Below, one piece after another: positions 19,323-30,485 of a stretch of 64,000 nucleotides of DNA. The notes beneath the pieces are model-generated. The model worked only from the letters and a program-made list of their open reading frames with translations, ran no database searches and had not been told where the DNA came from. Made by a program: the position numbers and the translations under genes. Positions within the stretch are counted from its first letter, which is position 1, and every line of letters starts with the position of its first letter. The stretch comes from Caballeronia sp. SBC1 (GTDB taxonomy: Bacteria; Pseudomonadota; Gammaproteobacteria; Burkholderiales; Burkholderiaceae): NCBI RefSeq assembly GCF_011493005.1, contig NZ_CP049156.1, positions 62,001 through 126,000 on the forward strand, given 5' to 3'.

Positions 19323-20096
19323 ATGTTTCGTGTCATCACCGCTAATTTGAACGGCATTCGGTCGGCCGCCAAGAAGGGTTTCTTCGACTGGTTTGGCGAG
19401 CAGGATGCTGACGTTGTCTGTGTGCAGGAGATCAAGTGTTCGCAAGACGATCTCACGCCGGAATTTCTCGCGCCGCACGGCTTTCAGGGTTACTTCCAGC
19501 ACGCAGTGAAAAAGGGTTATTCCGGTGCGGGGCTTTATACGAAGCACGAACCGGATGAAGTGATCATCGGGTTTGGCAGCGAGGAATTCGATCCGGAAGG
19601 GCGCTATGTGGAGGCGCGCTTTGGGGATTTATCGGTGATATCGGTGTATGTGCCTTCCGGGTCCAGCGGTGAAGAACGGCAGCAGGCCAAATATCGGTTC
19701 ATGGACGAGTTCATGCCGCATCTGGAAAAGCTGGCCAAGAAACGCGAAGTGATCTTGTGTGGCGACGTGAATATCGTGCACAAGGAAATCGACATCAAGA
19801 ACTGGAAGAGCAATCAGAAGAACTCAGGTTGCCTGCCGGAAGAGCGCGCGTGGCTTACGCAACTCTTCGATGAAAAGGCTTACGTCGATGTATTCAGAAC
19901 GCTGGACCAGCGGCCTGAGCAATATACGTGGTGGAGCAATCGCGGCCAGGCTTACGCAAAGAACGTAGGGTGGCGGATCGATTACCAGATCGCAACGAAG
20001 GGTGTTGCAGACACGGCGGCGGCAACGTCCGTTTTCCGCGATATCAAGTTCAGCGACCACGCGCCGCTGATCATTGACTACGACTGGAAGGTTTAA
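19323..20096 (+). CDS. xthA: Exonuclease III family AP endonuclease
   Basis: A 257-residue endonuclease/exonuclease/phosphatase-fold enzyme for base-excision repair. Catalytic motifs are visible: NLNGIRSA with the metal-ligand Asn, CVQEIKCSQ (Glu), GDVNIVHKEIDIKNWK (Asp/Asn), WRIDYQ and the terminal SDHAPLIIDY (Asp-His). Length and motifs match ExoIII-type AP endonucleases. It ends five bases from the convergent M48 protease gene. Confidence 0.94.
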   Translation: MFRVITANLNGIRSAAKKGFFDWFGEQDADVVCVQEIKCSQDDLTPEFLAPHGFQGYFQHAVKKGYSGAGLYTKHEPDEVIIGFGSEEFDPEGRYVEARFGDLSVISVYVPSGSSGEERQQAKYRFMDEFMPHLEKLAKKREVILCGDVNIVHKEIDIKNWKSNQKNSGCLPEERAWLTQLFDEKAYVDVFRTLDQRPEQYTWWSNRGQAYAKNVGWRIDYQIATKGVADTAAATSVFRDIKFSDHAPLIIDYDWKV

Positions 20097-20101
20097 ATCT
20101 T

Positions 20102-21037
20102 TTAAAGCCTCGGCTTCTTAAACCGGCCCATTCCCTCGTAATTGGGCAACTGGTCCACCGTTTTTCCGATCGCTTTTGCGTAGAGCGGCATCATGTCGGG
20201 CAAACGCTTCATCAGATCGTGTACGCGCGCAGCGCCATACGGATGCATCCAGATAAAACCGTTAGGCGTGCGCCGCGTACGCGTATCAATCTTCTTCCAC
20301 AACGTGATGGCGGCGCGGGGATCGTAACCCGCTCGCGATGCAATTTCGCTTCCAATCACATCGGCTTCGGTTTCATCGGCGGGTGTGTATCGCATGGCCA
20401 ACAACTGCTCGCCAATTCCCAGCGGGGTAGAGCTGATATCGGCGAAACCGAATAACGGCGGAATCGTTCCCGTACTCAGTTGCGCCGCCTGCTGACGCCC
20501 CAGCCTATCGCGCGCATGTTCACGCAACGCGTGCGCAATCTCATGGCCGATCATCATGCCGAGTTCGTTATCGTTGAGACGCAACCGGTCGATCAGCCCG
20601 CTGTAAATCACAATCTTGCCGCCCGGCAGGCAATACATGCGGATTTCGTCCGAACGCACTACATTAACTTCCCATTTCCAGTTCTTCGAGCGGTCATTCC
20701 ACTTCAGCGCAAACGGAATTTCGCGATTGGCAATTTCGCGTACGCGCTTCACGAGCGGATTGTCGTCGCCGAGAAGATGCTTCGTACCCCGTGCCTCGCG
20801 CAGGATTTGAGCGTATTCGTCGGCGGACTGCTGTTCCAATATCGCCGATGGAATCAGGTTGCGGAACAACGCCGCATTGCCGAACCGGATCTGGTCGCTG
20901 GCCGTGGAATAGGGCGGTTGTGCGTTGGCCGCGGCGGCCGACGCTGCATCAGATGCCCCGGACGCCGCCGCGAAGCTCAAGCCAGCATGTAGCGACACAG
21001 CGCAAGCGGCGACGCGGATTAAGGCGTGCACCTTCAT
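20102..21037 (-). CDS. M48-family exported zinc metallopeptidase
   Basis: The gene starts at the ATG at 21037 (311 residues); a longer in-frame opening upstream only overlaps ampG. A signal peptide (VAACAVSLHAGLSFAAASG) precedes an Ala-rich stretch. The catalytic site is HEIAHALREH with the third ligand in ETEADVIGSEIA, as in BepA/LoiP-like M48 proteases that act on outer-membrane proteins. The ATG overlaps the ampG stop by four bases, so the protease is coupled to the muropeptide permease. Substrate unknown. Confidence 0.9.
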   Translation of the reverse strand: MKVHALIRVAACAVSLHAGLSFAAASGASDAASAAAANAQPPYSTASDQIRFGNAALFRNLIPSAILEQQSADEYAQILREARGTKHLLGDDNPLVKRVREIANREIPFALKWNDRSKNWKWEVNVVRSDEIRMYCLPGGKIVIYSGLIDRLRLNDNELGMMIGHEIAHALREHARDRLGRQQAAQLSTGTIPPLFGFADISSTPLGIGEQLLAMRYTPADETEADVIGSEIASRAGYDPRAAITLWKKIDTRTRRTPNGFIWMHPYGAARVHDLMKRLPDMMPLYAKAIGKTVDQLPNYEGMGRFKKPRL

Positions 21038-22320
21038 CGGATAGGTCTCCAGGGCGCGATTTTCGGCAACAGTAACATGCCTGGAATAGACAACGCAGCG
21101 CAGATCATGAAGTACTCGAACCAGCCGGTTTGCGCGACCACAAAGCCACTCGATGCCGACGCCAGCGTCCGCGGCACCGACGCAAGACTCGTAAAAAGCG
21201 CGAACTGCGTAGCGGTATATCGCGGGTCGGTCGTGCTTGCGATGTAAGCCACGAACGCGGCCATGGTGAGGCCGGTGGCGAAGGTTTCGAACCCGTAGAG
21301 CGCGGCTAGCGCCACGGGCGACGGCCCGATTTTCGCGAGCCACGCAAAGCCAAGCGTGGAAACGATCTGCAGCACGCCAAAGATCCAAAGCCCGCGCGCA
21401 ATGCCGATCTTCACCAGCCATACGCCACCCACAATCCCACCCGCCAGGCTTGCCCAGAACGCGACAGTCTTCGCAATCACGCCGATCTGCGTCTTGTTGA
21501 AGCCGATATCGAGGAAAAACGACGTGGAGAGCGTGGTCGCCATCGTGTCGCCGAGCTTGTACAGGAAGATGAAACCGAGAATCAGCAACGCCGTGCGCCA
21601 GCCGTCCCGGGCGATGAATTCGCGAAACGGCTGGATGATGGCATCGCGTAGATTCTTGGGCGGCGTGCCATGTATTTCGGGTTCTTTGACCACGAGCGTC
21701 AACACCATACCCGGCAGCATGAATGCCGCCGTGACCAGGAAGACGGTGGACCAAGGCAAGTGATCGGCGAGAATCAACCCGAGCGAACCGGGGATGAGCG
21801 CCGCGATCTTGTACGCGTTGACGAAGACGGCGTTGCCGAGTCCTTGCTCGGTATCGGCGAGGAGTTCGCGACGGTACGCATCAATCGCAATATCCTGGCT
21901 TGCGCCGAAAAACGCGACGAGCGCGGTCAGCGCGGCAACGGTCCAGATCTGGTCTTTTGGCGATATAAACCCAAGTGCGCCAATAGCCACAGCCACCAGC
22001 AACTGCGTGACGATCATCCAGCCGCGCCGCCGTCCAGGCCGCCAGCCGGGCAGACGAGGCACGTAGCGGTCCATCAGCGGCGCCCAGATGAATTTCCACG
22101 TATAGGGAAACTGGATCAGCGCAAACAGGCCGATTTCCTTCAGGTTCACGCCTTCAGTGCGTAACCACGCCTGGACCAGATAGACGAGCGTGAAGAGCGG
22201 CAGCCCCGACGTGAAGCCGATAAACACGCAAATCAGCATGCGTTTGTTGAGAAACGCGCGCCAGCCGGGGTGATCTTCGTGAGCGGTAAGAGCGGGCGCC
22301 TCGTGTGGCGAGTTGGACAT
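21034..22320 (-). CDS. ampG: AmpG-type muropeptide permease (MFS)
   Basis: A 428-residue, 12-helix major facilitator. It has the AmpG signatures GFTSGLPLFTLVYLVQAWL, FIWAPLMDRYVPRLPG, RRRGWM and GASQDIAIDAYRRELL. AmpG brings anhydromuropeptides back into the cytoplasm for cell-wall recycling, and in many Gram-negatives this feeds beta-lactamase induction. It overlaps the downstream M48 protease start. Length is short relative to E. coli AmpG (~490), as in other beta-proteobacteria. Confidence 0.9.
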   Translation of the reverse strand: MSNSPHEAPALTAHEDHPGWRAFLNKRMLICVFIGFTSGLPLFTLVYLVQAWLRTEGVNLKEIGLFALIQFPYTWKFIWAPLMDRYVPRLPGWRPGRRRGWMIVTQLLVAVAIGALGFISPKDQIWTVAALTALVAFFGASQDIAIDAYRRELLADTEQGLGNAVFVNAYKIAALIPGSLGLILADHLPWSTVFLVTAAFMLPGMVLTLVVKEPEIHGTPPKNLRDAIIQPFREFIARDGWRTALLILGFIFLYKLGDTMATTLSTSFFLDIGFNKTQIGVIAKTVAFWASLAGGIVGGVWLVKIGIARGLWIFGVLQIVSTLGFAWLAKIGPSPVALAALYGFETFATGLTMAAFVAYIASTTDPRYTATQFALFTSLASVPRTLASASSGFVVAQTGWFEYFMICAALSIPGMLLLPKIAPWRPIR

Positions 22321-22374
22321 AGGGTCGATTCGAAGCAGTAAGCGGTGCGCGAGCGACGAACCGGCAAGCTCAGT

Positions 22375-22983
22375 TCAGCTTCGCTTTACGCGATAGACCG
22401 CAAGGCTACCACGCCAGTTCGCACCCCAACGGATGGACTGCCCACCATGCAGCACGGCGCGATCGAGGATCTCGATACCCACTTCCGGGGCCAGCGCCTC
22501 GAAATCCCGAATGGTGAGGACCCGCACGTTCGGCGTGTTATGCCATTGATACGGCAGCGTTTTCGACACCGGCATGCGTCCCTGCAAGACGGTCAGCCGA
22601 TGCCGCCAGTAGCCGAAGTTAGGGAACGAGACAATGCATTCACGCCCGACGCGCACGGTTTCACGCAGGATGGCGGCGGTCTGATGGATCGTTTGCAGCG
22701 TCTGCGAGAGGATCGCGAAGTCGAAACTGTTATCTTCGAACAGGCGTAGTCCGTCTTCCAGATTCTGCTGAATCACGTTCACGCCTTTCTGGGCGCAGGC
22801 GAGCACGCCCGCGTCGTTGATCTCAATGCCATAGCCCGCGACATCGAGTTCTTCGGCGAGCAACGAGAGCAGCGACCCATCGCCGCAGCCGAGATCCAGC
22901 ACCGATGAGTTCGGTTCAACCCAGCGCGCAATCGCCCGAAAGTCCGAGCGCAAAGAGAGAGAGTCCAGCGTGATTTGGTTCAT
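22375..22983 (-). CDS. metW: MetW, methionine biosynthesis methyltransferase-like protein
   Basis: A 202-residue protein starting at the ATG at 22983, which overlaps the metX stop by four bases. The SAM-binding glycine motif [12 protein letters not shown] lies at about residues 28-39, followed by GIEIND and SQTLQTI. MetW is nearly always encoded directly after MetX in proteobacteria and is reported to support homoserine acylation rather than act alone. The coupled metXW arrangement is intact. Confidence 0.95.
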   Translation of the reverse strand: MNQITLDSLSLRSDFRAIARWVEPNSSVLDLGCGDGSLLSLLAEELDVAGYGIEINDAGVLACAQKGVNVIQQNLEDGLRLFEDNSFDFAILSQTLQTIHQTAAILRETVRVGRECIVSFPNFGYWRHRLTVLQGRMPVSKTLPYQWHNTPNVRVLTIRDFEALAPEVGIEILDRAVLHGGQSIRWGANWRGSLAVYRVKRS

Positions 22984-24125
22984 GCGCCCACCTCGGCGGC
23001 AATGCGTTCGTAATAGGCGCGCATCAGGTTGTGATAACGCGCGTCGTCGAGCAGGAAGGCATCGTGGCCGTGCGGCGCATCGATTTCGGCGTAGCTCACC
23101 GTGCGTTTGTGATCGAGCAGCGCTTTCACCAGTTCGCGCGAGCGGGCGGGCGCAAAACGCCAATCGGTGGAAAAGCTTGCGATCAGATATTTCGCCGTGG
23201 TGTGAGCGAGCGACTTGGTCAAGTCGCCGTCGAACGCCTTGGCGGGATCGAAGTAATCCAGCGCGCGGGTGATCAGCAGATACGTGTTGGCATCGAAGTA
23301 TTCGGCGAATTTATCGCCTTGGTATCTTAAGTACGATTCCACTTCGAACTCGACGTCGAAGTTGAAGTTGTACGCATCCAAAGCGCCTTCCGCACGACGC
23401 AACGCACGGCCGAACTTGGCGGCCATGTCGTCATCCGACAAATACGTGATGTGGCCGATCATGCGCGCGACCCGCAACCCGCGACGGGGCTTGATGCCGT
23501 GCGCGTAATAGTCGCCGCCATGGAAATCGGGATCGGAGAGGATGGCGGAGCGCGCGACTTCGTTGAACGCGATGTTCTGCGCGGAGAGTTTCGGCGTCGA
23601 TGCCACCACAATGCAGTGCGCCACGCGATCCGGATACATCATGCTCCAGGCCAGCGCCTGCATGCCGCCGAGACTACCGCCCATGACCGCGGCGAAGCGC
23701 TCGATACCGTATAGATCCGCGACGCGAGCCTGTGCGTGGACCCAGTCTTCAACCGTGACAACGGGGAAACTCGCGCCGTAGGGTTTGCCTGTGACGGCGT
23801 TCACGCTCATGGGGCCGGTCGAACCGAAACACGAGCCCAAATTATTGATGCCGATGACAAAAAACCGGTTGGTATCGAGCGGCTTGCCCGGACCCACCAT
23901 GTTGTCCCACCAGCCGACGTTCTTGGGGTCATCGGCGTAGATGCCGGCCACATGATGCGACGCGTTCAGCGCATGGCAGACGAGCACGGCGTTCGAGCGC
24001 GCAGCGTTGAGCGTGCCGTAGGTTTCGACGACGAGATCGTAGTCACCGAGCAAGCTGCCATTTTGCATGCGCAGCGGTTCGGTGAAATGCAGTGTTTGGG
24101 GAGTGACGACGCCGATTGATTCCAT
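22980..24125 (-). CDS. metX: MetX/MetXS homoserine O-acyltransferase
   Basis: A 381-residue alpha/beta-hydrolase enzyme that acylates homoserine in methionine synthesis. The nucleophile elbow is [12 protein letters not shown] and the catalytic His lies in [12 protein letters not shown]. The oxyanion region reads [10 protein letters not shown]. MetX members carrying [12 protein letters not shown] loops are often listed as succinyltransferases (MetXS) rather than acetyltransferases; I treat succinyl-CoA as the likely donor but not proven. The ATG at 24125 fits the family N-terminus, and 291 bp separate it from the next gene. Confidence 0.93.
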   Translation of the reverse strand: MESIGVVTPQTLHFTEPLRMQNGSLLGDYDLVVETYGTLNAARSNAVLVCHALNASHHVAGIYADDPKNVGWWDNMVGPGKPLDTNRFFVIGINNLGSCFGSTGPMSVNAVTGKPYGASFPVVTVEDWVHAQARVADLYGIERFAAVMGGSLGGMQALAWSMMYPDRVAHCIVVASTPKLSAQNIAFNEVARSAILSDPDFHGGDYYAHGIKPRRGLRVARMIGHITYLSDDDMAAKFGRALRRAEGALDAYNFNFDVEFEVESYLRYQGDKFAEYFDANTYLLITRALDYFDPAKAFDGDLTKSLAHTTAKYLIASFSTDWRFAPARSRELVKALLDHKRTVSYAEIDAPHGHDAFLLDDARYHNLMRAYYERIAAEVGA

Positions 24126-24416
24126 TCATTCCGCCTAGAGAAAACAGGGCGGCTAAACGGCGTCGGCGATGCGCGGAAAGAGAGAATCGGCGCGGCTGAC
24201 AACCTCTTTAGCCGCATTTATAGTGAACCGGTCAGGGTTCGCGCGCCCGCAATCGAGTCAGCAAATCGGCGCGTTGAAACAAATCAGGATAGCGGTGAAG
24301 TATATCGGAAAAACGGAAAAGGGAGCTAAGGGGGCTCACGGAGCGGCGAGACAGGCGATGACCTTTGAAGTCCGTACTACTTTCGCGCTTCGGCGGTGAT
24401 CGGCGTGACGCCCGCT

Positions 24417-26098
<1,682 letters not shown>

Positions 26099-26331
26099 TT
26101 AAACAGGCGGAATTGTACAGGACTGACGCGCTGCATCATGCGTTTCCGATAGCATTCCGATGACGGGTGAAAGTTAGCCTCTGGTCGTGCCAGTATGGGC
26201 TTGGCGCGTGAAATAATAGTGCGATCGGGCATGCGTGGGCGGGTCGAAAACGTGGCGCTTCGGCAACGGCCGCATCGCGCGCAATGCGGCTCGTGACTGT
26301 CTGCTGCGTTTTCAAAAGGCTTGGCTCCCTA

Positions 26332-26538
26332 ATGAGTTCCACTGATCCCGCTCTGAATCCCGCTTCACAATGCTGCGCTCTGTGCGGAGCGTTTTTCCGC
26401 TGCGCTCAGCAAACCGGCGATGCGCAATGCTGGTGCGCAGCGCTTCCGGCCTTGCCGGCCGAGCGCTTGAATCCGCGCATGACGTGCCTTTGCCCGGATT
26501 GTTTGCGTGAAGAAACGCAACGTAGCATAAACATGTGA
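26332..26538 (+). CDS. Small cysteine-rich CWC-family protein
   Basis: A 68-residue protein starting at the ATG at 26332 (MSSTDPALNP). Nine cysteines are arranged as CCALCGAFFRC, then CWC, then a final CLCPDCL, the pattern of the cysteine-rich CWC family. The paired Cys-x2-Cys units suggest a metal-binding knuckle. Function is not known. An upstream in-frame ATG at 26284 would add 16 unconserved residues. A terminator follows after ~100 bp. Confidence 0.75.
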   Translation: MSSTDPALNPASQCCALCGAFFRCAQQTGDAQCWCAALPALPAERLNPRMTCLCPDCLREETQRSINM

Positions 26539-26637
26539 ATGTCGCGTTCGTCGCTGAGTTGCCAGAATTTGCGCGCACGTGTTTTTTGTGTCGGCAGAAT
26601 GGCCCAAGTAAGCGAATCAAGAAGAAACCGAGCACGA

Positions 26638-26675
26638 AAAAAATCGGCGATTCGTTGCCAGATCGCCGATTTTTG
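26638..26675. terminator. Bidirectional terminator between the CWC gene and the TPR glycosyltransferase
   Basis: AAAAATCGGCGA and TCGCCGATTTTT form a 12-bp stem around a short loop, with A- and T-tracts on each side, between convergent genes. Confidence 0.8.
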
Positions 26676-26698
26676 CTGATTTGAACTCGTCGTAGTGC

Positions 26699-28408
26699 TT
26701 ACACGGCCGTTTTCTTTGCCGCCCGCTTACGCGGCGCCGCGCCCGTATGTGTTGCCGCGAGCGCGGCCAGATCCCGCGCGACGTCGGCCATCACCGGCTC
26801 CCACTGCGAAAACTCCTTCTGCCTATACAGCGTCGCCGTCGGATACCACGGGCTGTCCGTGCGCTCCAGTTGCCACACCCAGTGCGGATTGACGTCGAGG
26901 AGAATCCAGGTCGGTTTGCCCAGCGCCGCGGCCAGATGCGCCACGCTCGTGCAAACGGTAATAACAAGATCGAGTGAATCGATGAACGCTGCCGTGTCGT
27001 CGAACGTTTCAAACTTGCCGGTGCGATCCGCGATCTCAAAACCACTGTCCCGAGCCGTGGATACCGCGCCCGACGCATCCTTCTGCAGCGAGAAGAACGC
27101 AACGTTCTCGATCCCGCTGAACGCTTTTGCATATCGCTCGATGCCCACGCTGCGGAACATGTTGCGTTGATGACCTTCGCTGCCGCTCCACACAAGACCG
27201 ACGCGCAGGCGTTTGTCGGCGGCGAATTCGGCGCGCCAGTCGGCGGCGAGGTCGGCATCGGCGGAAAGATACGCGCGTTTTGCCGGAATGGTGTCCGCGT
27301 CGACGCCGAGATGCAGCGGCAGGCTTAGCAACGGGAAATGGAAATCAAACTCGGGCAACGGGCCGTCGTGCGGCAGGCATTCGACCCCTTTCGGCGCCAT
27401 GCGTGCCATCAGCGGATGCACCGCTTTGAATGCGGCCCACACCAGCGTGCCGCCCTGCGCATGAACCTTTTTCGCGAGCATGGGGACGAAACGGGAGAAC
27501 TGCAGCGCGTCGCCGAAACCTTGCTCGCCCCAGAGCAATAAGGTCTTGCCGCGCAGCGCTTCGCCGTTCCATCGTGGTGCCGAAAAGTCCGGATGCGCGT
27601 TGCGGAGTTCGCTTGAACCGTCCCAGCGTGCTTCGAAATTGGCCCAGCCGCGAGCGTAGTTGCCCTGCGCGAGATCGAGAAGCGAGAGATTGAACGGTAG
27701 TCGTGGCATTCCAGGCGTGAGCTCCGCGGCTTTCCTGGCGGTTTCTGTAGCGTCCGGCCAGCGCTGCGCTTCTTTTAACGCGAGACTGTAGTTCGACAAC
27801 GCGAGCGCATTCGACGGATCGATCTCAACCGCGCGTTTGCCAGCCGCAAGCGCATGCTCGAGTTCGCGGCGGCGCGGATAGATGCGGGACAGATTAGTCC
27901 ACGCTTCAATATCGTTCGCGTTCGCGGCGACGGCTTCTTCCAGCATGCTCAGTGCTTTATCTGCGTTGCCCGTGATTTCGTAGGCGACCGCCAGATTGTT
28001 GCGCAGGGTCGGGACGGTCGGTTCGACTGCGTGAGCGCGTTCGTAAAAGGGAATGGCTTCTGCGTGACGGTTGGCGAGCTGGAGCACATAGCCAAGATGC
28101 CAAAGCGCGAGCGCGTGCTGCGGATGACGATCGACGACTTGCGCTGCGAGCTGAATGCCGTCGGCGATGCGGTTCTGCTTCAGCATTGAATCGATCAGAT
28201 CGAGACCCGTCTCCGGCCGATCAGCTTGCAACATCAAGGCTGCTTGCAGCCATACGGCGCGCTCGACCTGATTGCCTTGCGCGTTCGCAGTGCGGGCGTT
28301 GTCAATGAACGCGTCCAGCGCACGCGGGATAATGGTGTCTTGAGTGGTGCCGGTCTGTGGCGCTTCGCTGAGAAGCTGATTGGGGCGGGAGGATGGGCTG
28401 TTAGTCAT
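26699..28408 (-). CDS. TPR protein with C-terminal glycosyltransferase-like domain
   Basis: Starting from the ATG at 28408 the protein has ~569 residues (a TTG at 28462 would add 18). The N-terminal half (about 50-250) is a row of tetratricopeptide repeats (ALWHLGYVLQLANRHAEAI, LRNNLAVAYEITGNADKAL and similar). The C-terminal half has GEQGFGDALQFSRFVPML and ITVCTSVAHLAAALGKPTW, the arrangement of TPR/heptosyltransferase-like GT-B proteins common in Burkholderia. It ends in a basic tail (APRKRAAKKTAV). The acceptor is unknown; protein or surface-polysaccharide glycosylation is possible. Confidence 0.8.
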   Translation of the reverse strand: MTNSPSSRPNQLLSEAPQTGTTQDTIIPRALDAFIDNARTANAQGNQVERAVWLQAALMLQADRPETGLDLIDSMLKQNRIADGIQLAAQVVDRHPQHALALWHLGYVLQLANRHAEAIPFYERAHAVEPTVPTLRNNLAVAYEITGNADKALSMLEEAVAANANDIEAWTNLSRIYPRRRELEHALAAGKRAVEIDPSNALALSNYSLALKEAQRWPDATETARKAAELTPGMPRLPFNLSLLDLAQGNYARGWANFEARWDGSSELRNAHPDFSAPRWNGEALRGKTLLLWGEQGFGDALQFSRFVPMLAKKVHAQGGTLVWAAFKAVHPLMARMAPKGVECLPHDGPLPEFDFHFPLLSLPLHLGVDADTIPAKRAYLSADADLAADWRAEFAADKRLRVGLVWSGSEGHQRNMFRSVGIERYAKAFSGIENVAFFSLQKDASGAVSTARDSGFEIADRTGKFETFDDTAAFIDSLDLVITVCTSVAHLAAALGKPTWILLDVNPHWVWQLERTDSPWYPTATLYRQKEFSQWEPVMADVARDLAALAATHTGAAPRKRAAKKTAV

Positions 28409-28516
28409 TTTGAATATGCGGCCGTGCCGCCCTGTACGAGACAACGCTAGATGTTGCGGCAAGCGACTAAGTCAAACCATTAGACTAATCTGAAATATGA
28501 GGTGAAATTCACCGCG

Positions 28517-29863
28517 ATGCATCGAATAACGAACACAGGCCGCGTCAATCTCGGTCACCTGTTTTGGCTCCGCAGCCTGGCAATCATCGGTCAATTGGTT
28601 ACGATCGCCGTCGTACAGGCGTTTTACGGAGCGCATCTCCCGCTAGCGGGCATGCTGACCATTGTCGTGCTGGAGGTATTGTTCAACGCGCTGACATGGG
28701 TACGCGTTGCGCGTGCGCAGCCTGAAACGAATCTCGAACTGTTCGGGCAGCTCTGGGTCGATCTCGGCGCGCTGTCCGCGCTGCTGTTCCTGAGCGGCGG
28801 CGCCACGAATCCATTCGTCACGCTGTACCTGCCGTCGCTCGCGATTGCCGCTGCTGTGCTGCCGTGGCGTTTAACGATTTGGCTCGCGTTGTTCGCGGTC
28901 GTCTGCTATTCGCTGCTGACGGTCAGCTACGTGCCGCTGAACATGGAAGATCCGCTCAATTTGTTCGAATATTTCCGCATTGGGCTGTGGGTGAACTTCA
29001 TGGTCAGCGTGGGGTTGATCGGCTGGTTCGTAGCGCGGATGTCGCGTGCGCTCCGGGTGCGGGATTTTGCGCTGGCCGACGCCCAGGAGCGGCTCCTGCG
29101 CGACGAGCGCGCCGTGGCGCTGGGTGTTCAGGCGGCAACGGTCGCGCATGAAATTGGCACGCCGCTGTCGACCATTGCAATGCTGAGCGAGGAGTTACGC
29201 GATTCCGCCCGGCACGATCCGCATCTCGCCCCGTATTCCGCCGATATCGAACTGCTCGAGCAGCAAATGACGCTGTGCACGTCCGCGCTCGCGCGTCTGC
29301 GCAGCCGCGCGACCGGACCCGCGCCGCGGCAGCCGCTGGATGACTGGCTGCATGGGTTTGTTGAACAATGGCGGTTGCGCCATCCGCACGTGCGTTTCGA
29401 GTTGATCGAGTCGGAAAACGAAGCGGAAGAACACAAACGCGCGGGCCTGTTTCTCAGCGATCCCGTCGCGGTAGGGCAAATACTGACCATTCTGCTGGAT
29501 AATGCGGCGCGGGCCAGCAGCGATTCGGTGACGCTGATGACGTCGGCGAGCCGGCACCTTGGCGAACCCGTGATTCAATTCGATGTCCGCGATCAGGGCC
29601 CCGGCATTCCGGCGGCATTACGGGGTTCGCTCGGCGCGATGCCCGTCGACAGCACGCAAGGCGGCCACGGTGTCGGCTTGTATCTGGCATTCTCAGCGGC
29701 AACGCGGCTTGGCGGGTCGATCGAGCTGGCGCCGGTCAGCCCGCACGGCACGCATGCCATCTTGCGTCTCGTCGACACAAGCGCCCCCGAATCGCGGGAA
29801 AAAGCAGCAAGGACGGGCCGCGGCGGCGTCGCCGCTTCCGTCACTACGGAGAAAAGAGCATGA
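28517..29863 (+). CDS. regB: RegB/PrrB-type redox sensor histidine kinase
   Basis: About 448 residues from the ATG at 28517, which has AGGTGA upstream (a GTG at 28502 would add five). Six hydrophobic helices precede the kinase core. Between helices is GGATNPF, matching the GGxxNPF quinone-binding heptad of RegB. The H-box is VAHEIGTPLSTI, and a single cysteine 43 residues after the His (MTLCTSAL) corresponds to the redox-active cysteine of RegB. The ATPase motifs DQGPGIP and GHGVGLYLA follow. RegB kinases sense ubiquinone redox state and respiration. The regulator gene overlaps its end by four bases. Confidence 0.87.
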   Translation: MHRITNTGRVNLGHLFWLRSLAIIGQLVTIAVVQAFYGAHLPLAGMLTIVVLEVLFNALTWVRVARAQPETNLELFGQLWVDLGALSALLFLSGGATNPFVTLYLPSLAIAAAVLPWRLTIWLALFAVVCYSLLTVSYVPLNMEDPLNLFEYFRIGLWVNFMVSVGLIGWFVARMSRALRVRDFALADAQERLLRDERAVALGVQAATVAHEIGTPLSTIAMLSEELRDSARHDPHLAPYSADIELLEQQMTLCTSALARLRSRATGPAPRQPLDDWLHGFVEQWRLRHPHVRFELIESENEAEEHKRAGLFLSDPVAVGQILTILLDNAARASSDSVTLMTSASRHLGEPVIQFDVRDQGPGIPAALRGSLGAMPVDSTQGGHGVGLYLAFSAATRLGGSIELAPVSPHGTHAILRLVDTSAPESREKAARTGRGGVAASVTTEKRA

Positions 29864-30402
29864 GCGATACAAATTTTTTGGTCATCGACGACGATGAGGT
29901 TTTCTCGGGCATCCTCGCGCGTGGCCTGACGCGGCGCGGCTATACGCCGCATCAGGCGCACGACGCCGCCACGGCGTTGCGATTGGCGAACACGCAGAAG
30001 TTCGGGCAGATCACCGTCGATCTGCATCTCGGCAATGATTCCGGGTTGACGCTTGTCGCGCCCTTGCGCGATCTTCAGCCCGACGCACGGATTCTCGTGC
30101 TGACGGGTTACGCGAGCATCGCGACGGCGGTTCAGGCCGTGAAAGACGGCGCCGATAACTATCTGGCCAAGCCGGCGAATGTCGAGACAATCCTGTCCGC
30201 GTTGCAGGAAGAGGCCAGTGAGCAGACGGCCGAAGACGCTATCGAGCACCCGGCGCTGCTGTCCGTCGCGCGACTGGAGTGGGAGCATATCCAGCGCGTG
30301 CTGGCAGAGAACAACAATAATATTTCAGCCACGGCGCGAGCGCTGAACATGCATCGGCGGACACTGCAGCGCAAGCTGGCGAAAAAACCCGTGCGGCAAT
30401 AA
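29860..30402 (+). CDS. regA: RegA/PrrA-type response regulator
   Basis: A 180-residue regulator with phosphoacceptor Asp in ITVDLHLGNDSG, Lys in LAKPAN and a C-terminal Fis-type helix-turn-helix (NNNNISATARALNMHRRTLQRKL). The HRRTLQRKL recognition helix is nearly invariant in RegA/ActR/PrrA proteins, which control respiration, carbon fixation and nitrogen genes on loss of oxygen. It lacks an AAA+ domain, as all RegA proteins do. The ATGA overlap with the kinase gene shows an operon, and a terminator follows at once. Confidence 0.88.
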   Translation: MSDTNFLVIDDDEVFSGILARGLTRRGYTPHQAHDAATALRLANTQKFGQITVDLHLGNDSGLTLVAPLRDLQPDARILVLTGYASIATAVQAVKDGADNYLAKPANVETILSALQEEASEQTAEDAIEHPALLSVARLEWEHIQRVLAENNNNISATARALNMHRRTLQRKLAKKPVRQ

Positions 30403-30419
30403 ACGTTATGTAGAACGTA

Positions 30420-30472
30420 AAAGGGCGGCTCCTGATTTCAGCGAATGACTGAAATCGGGAGCCGCCCTTTTC
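30420..30472. terminator. Bidirectional terminator between regA and hslU
   Basis: A long inverted repeat, AAAGGGCGGCTCC-TGATTTCAG and its near-perfect complement CTGAAATC-GGGAGCCGCCCTTT, around a 7-9 nt loop and ending in TTTT. It lies between convergent genes. Confidence 0.9.
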
Positions 30473-30485
30473 TGATACGACGTTG

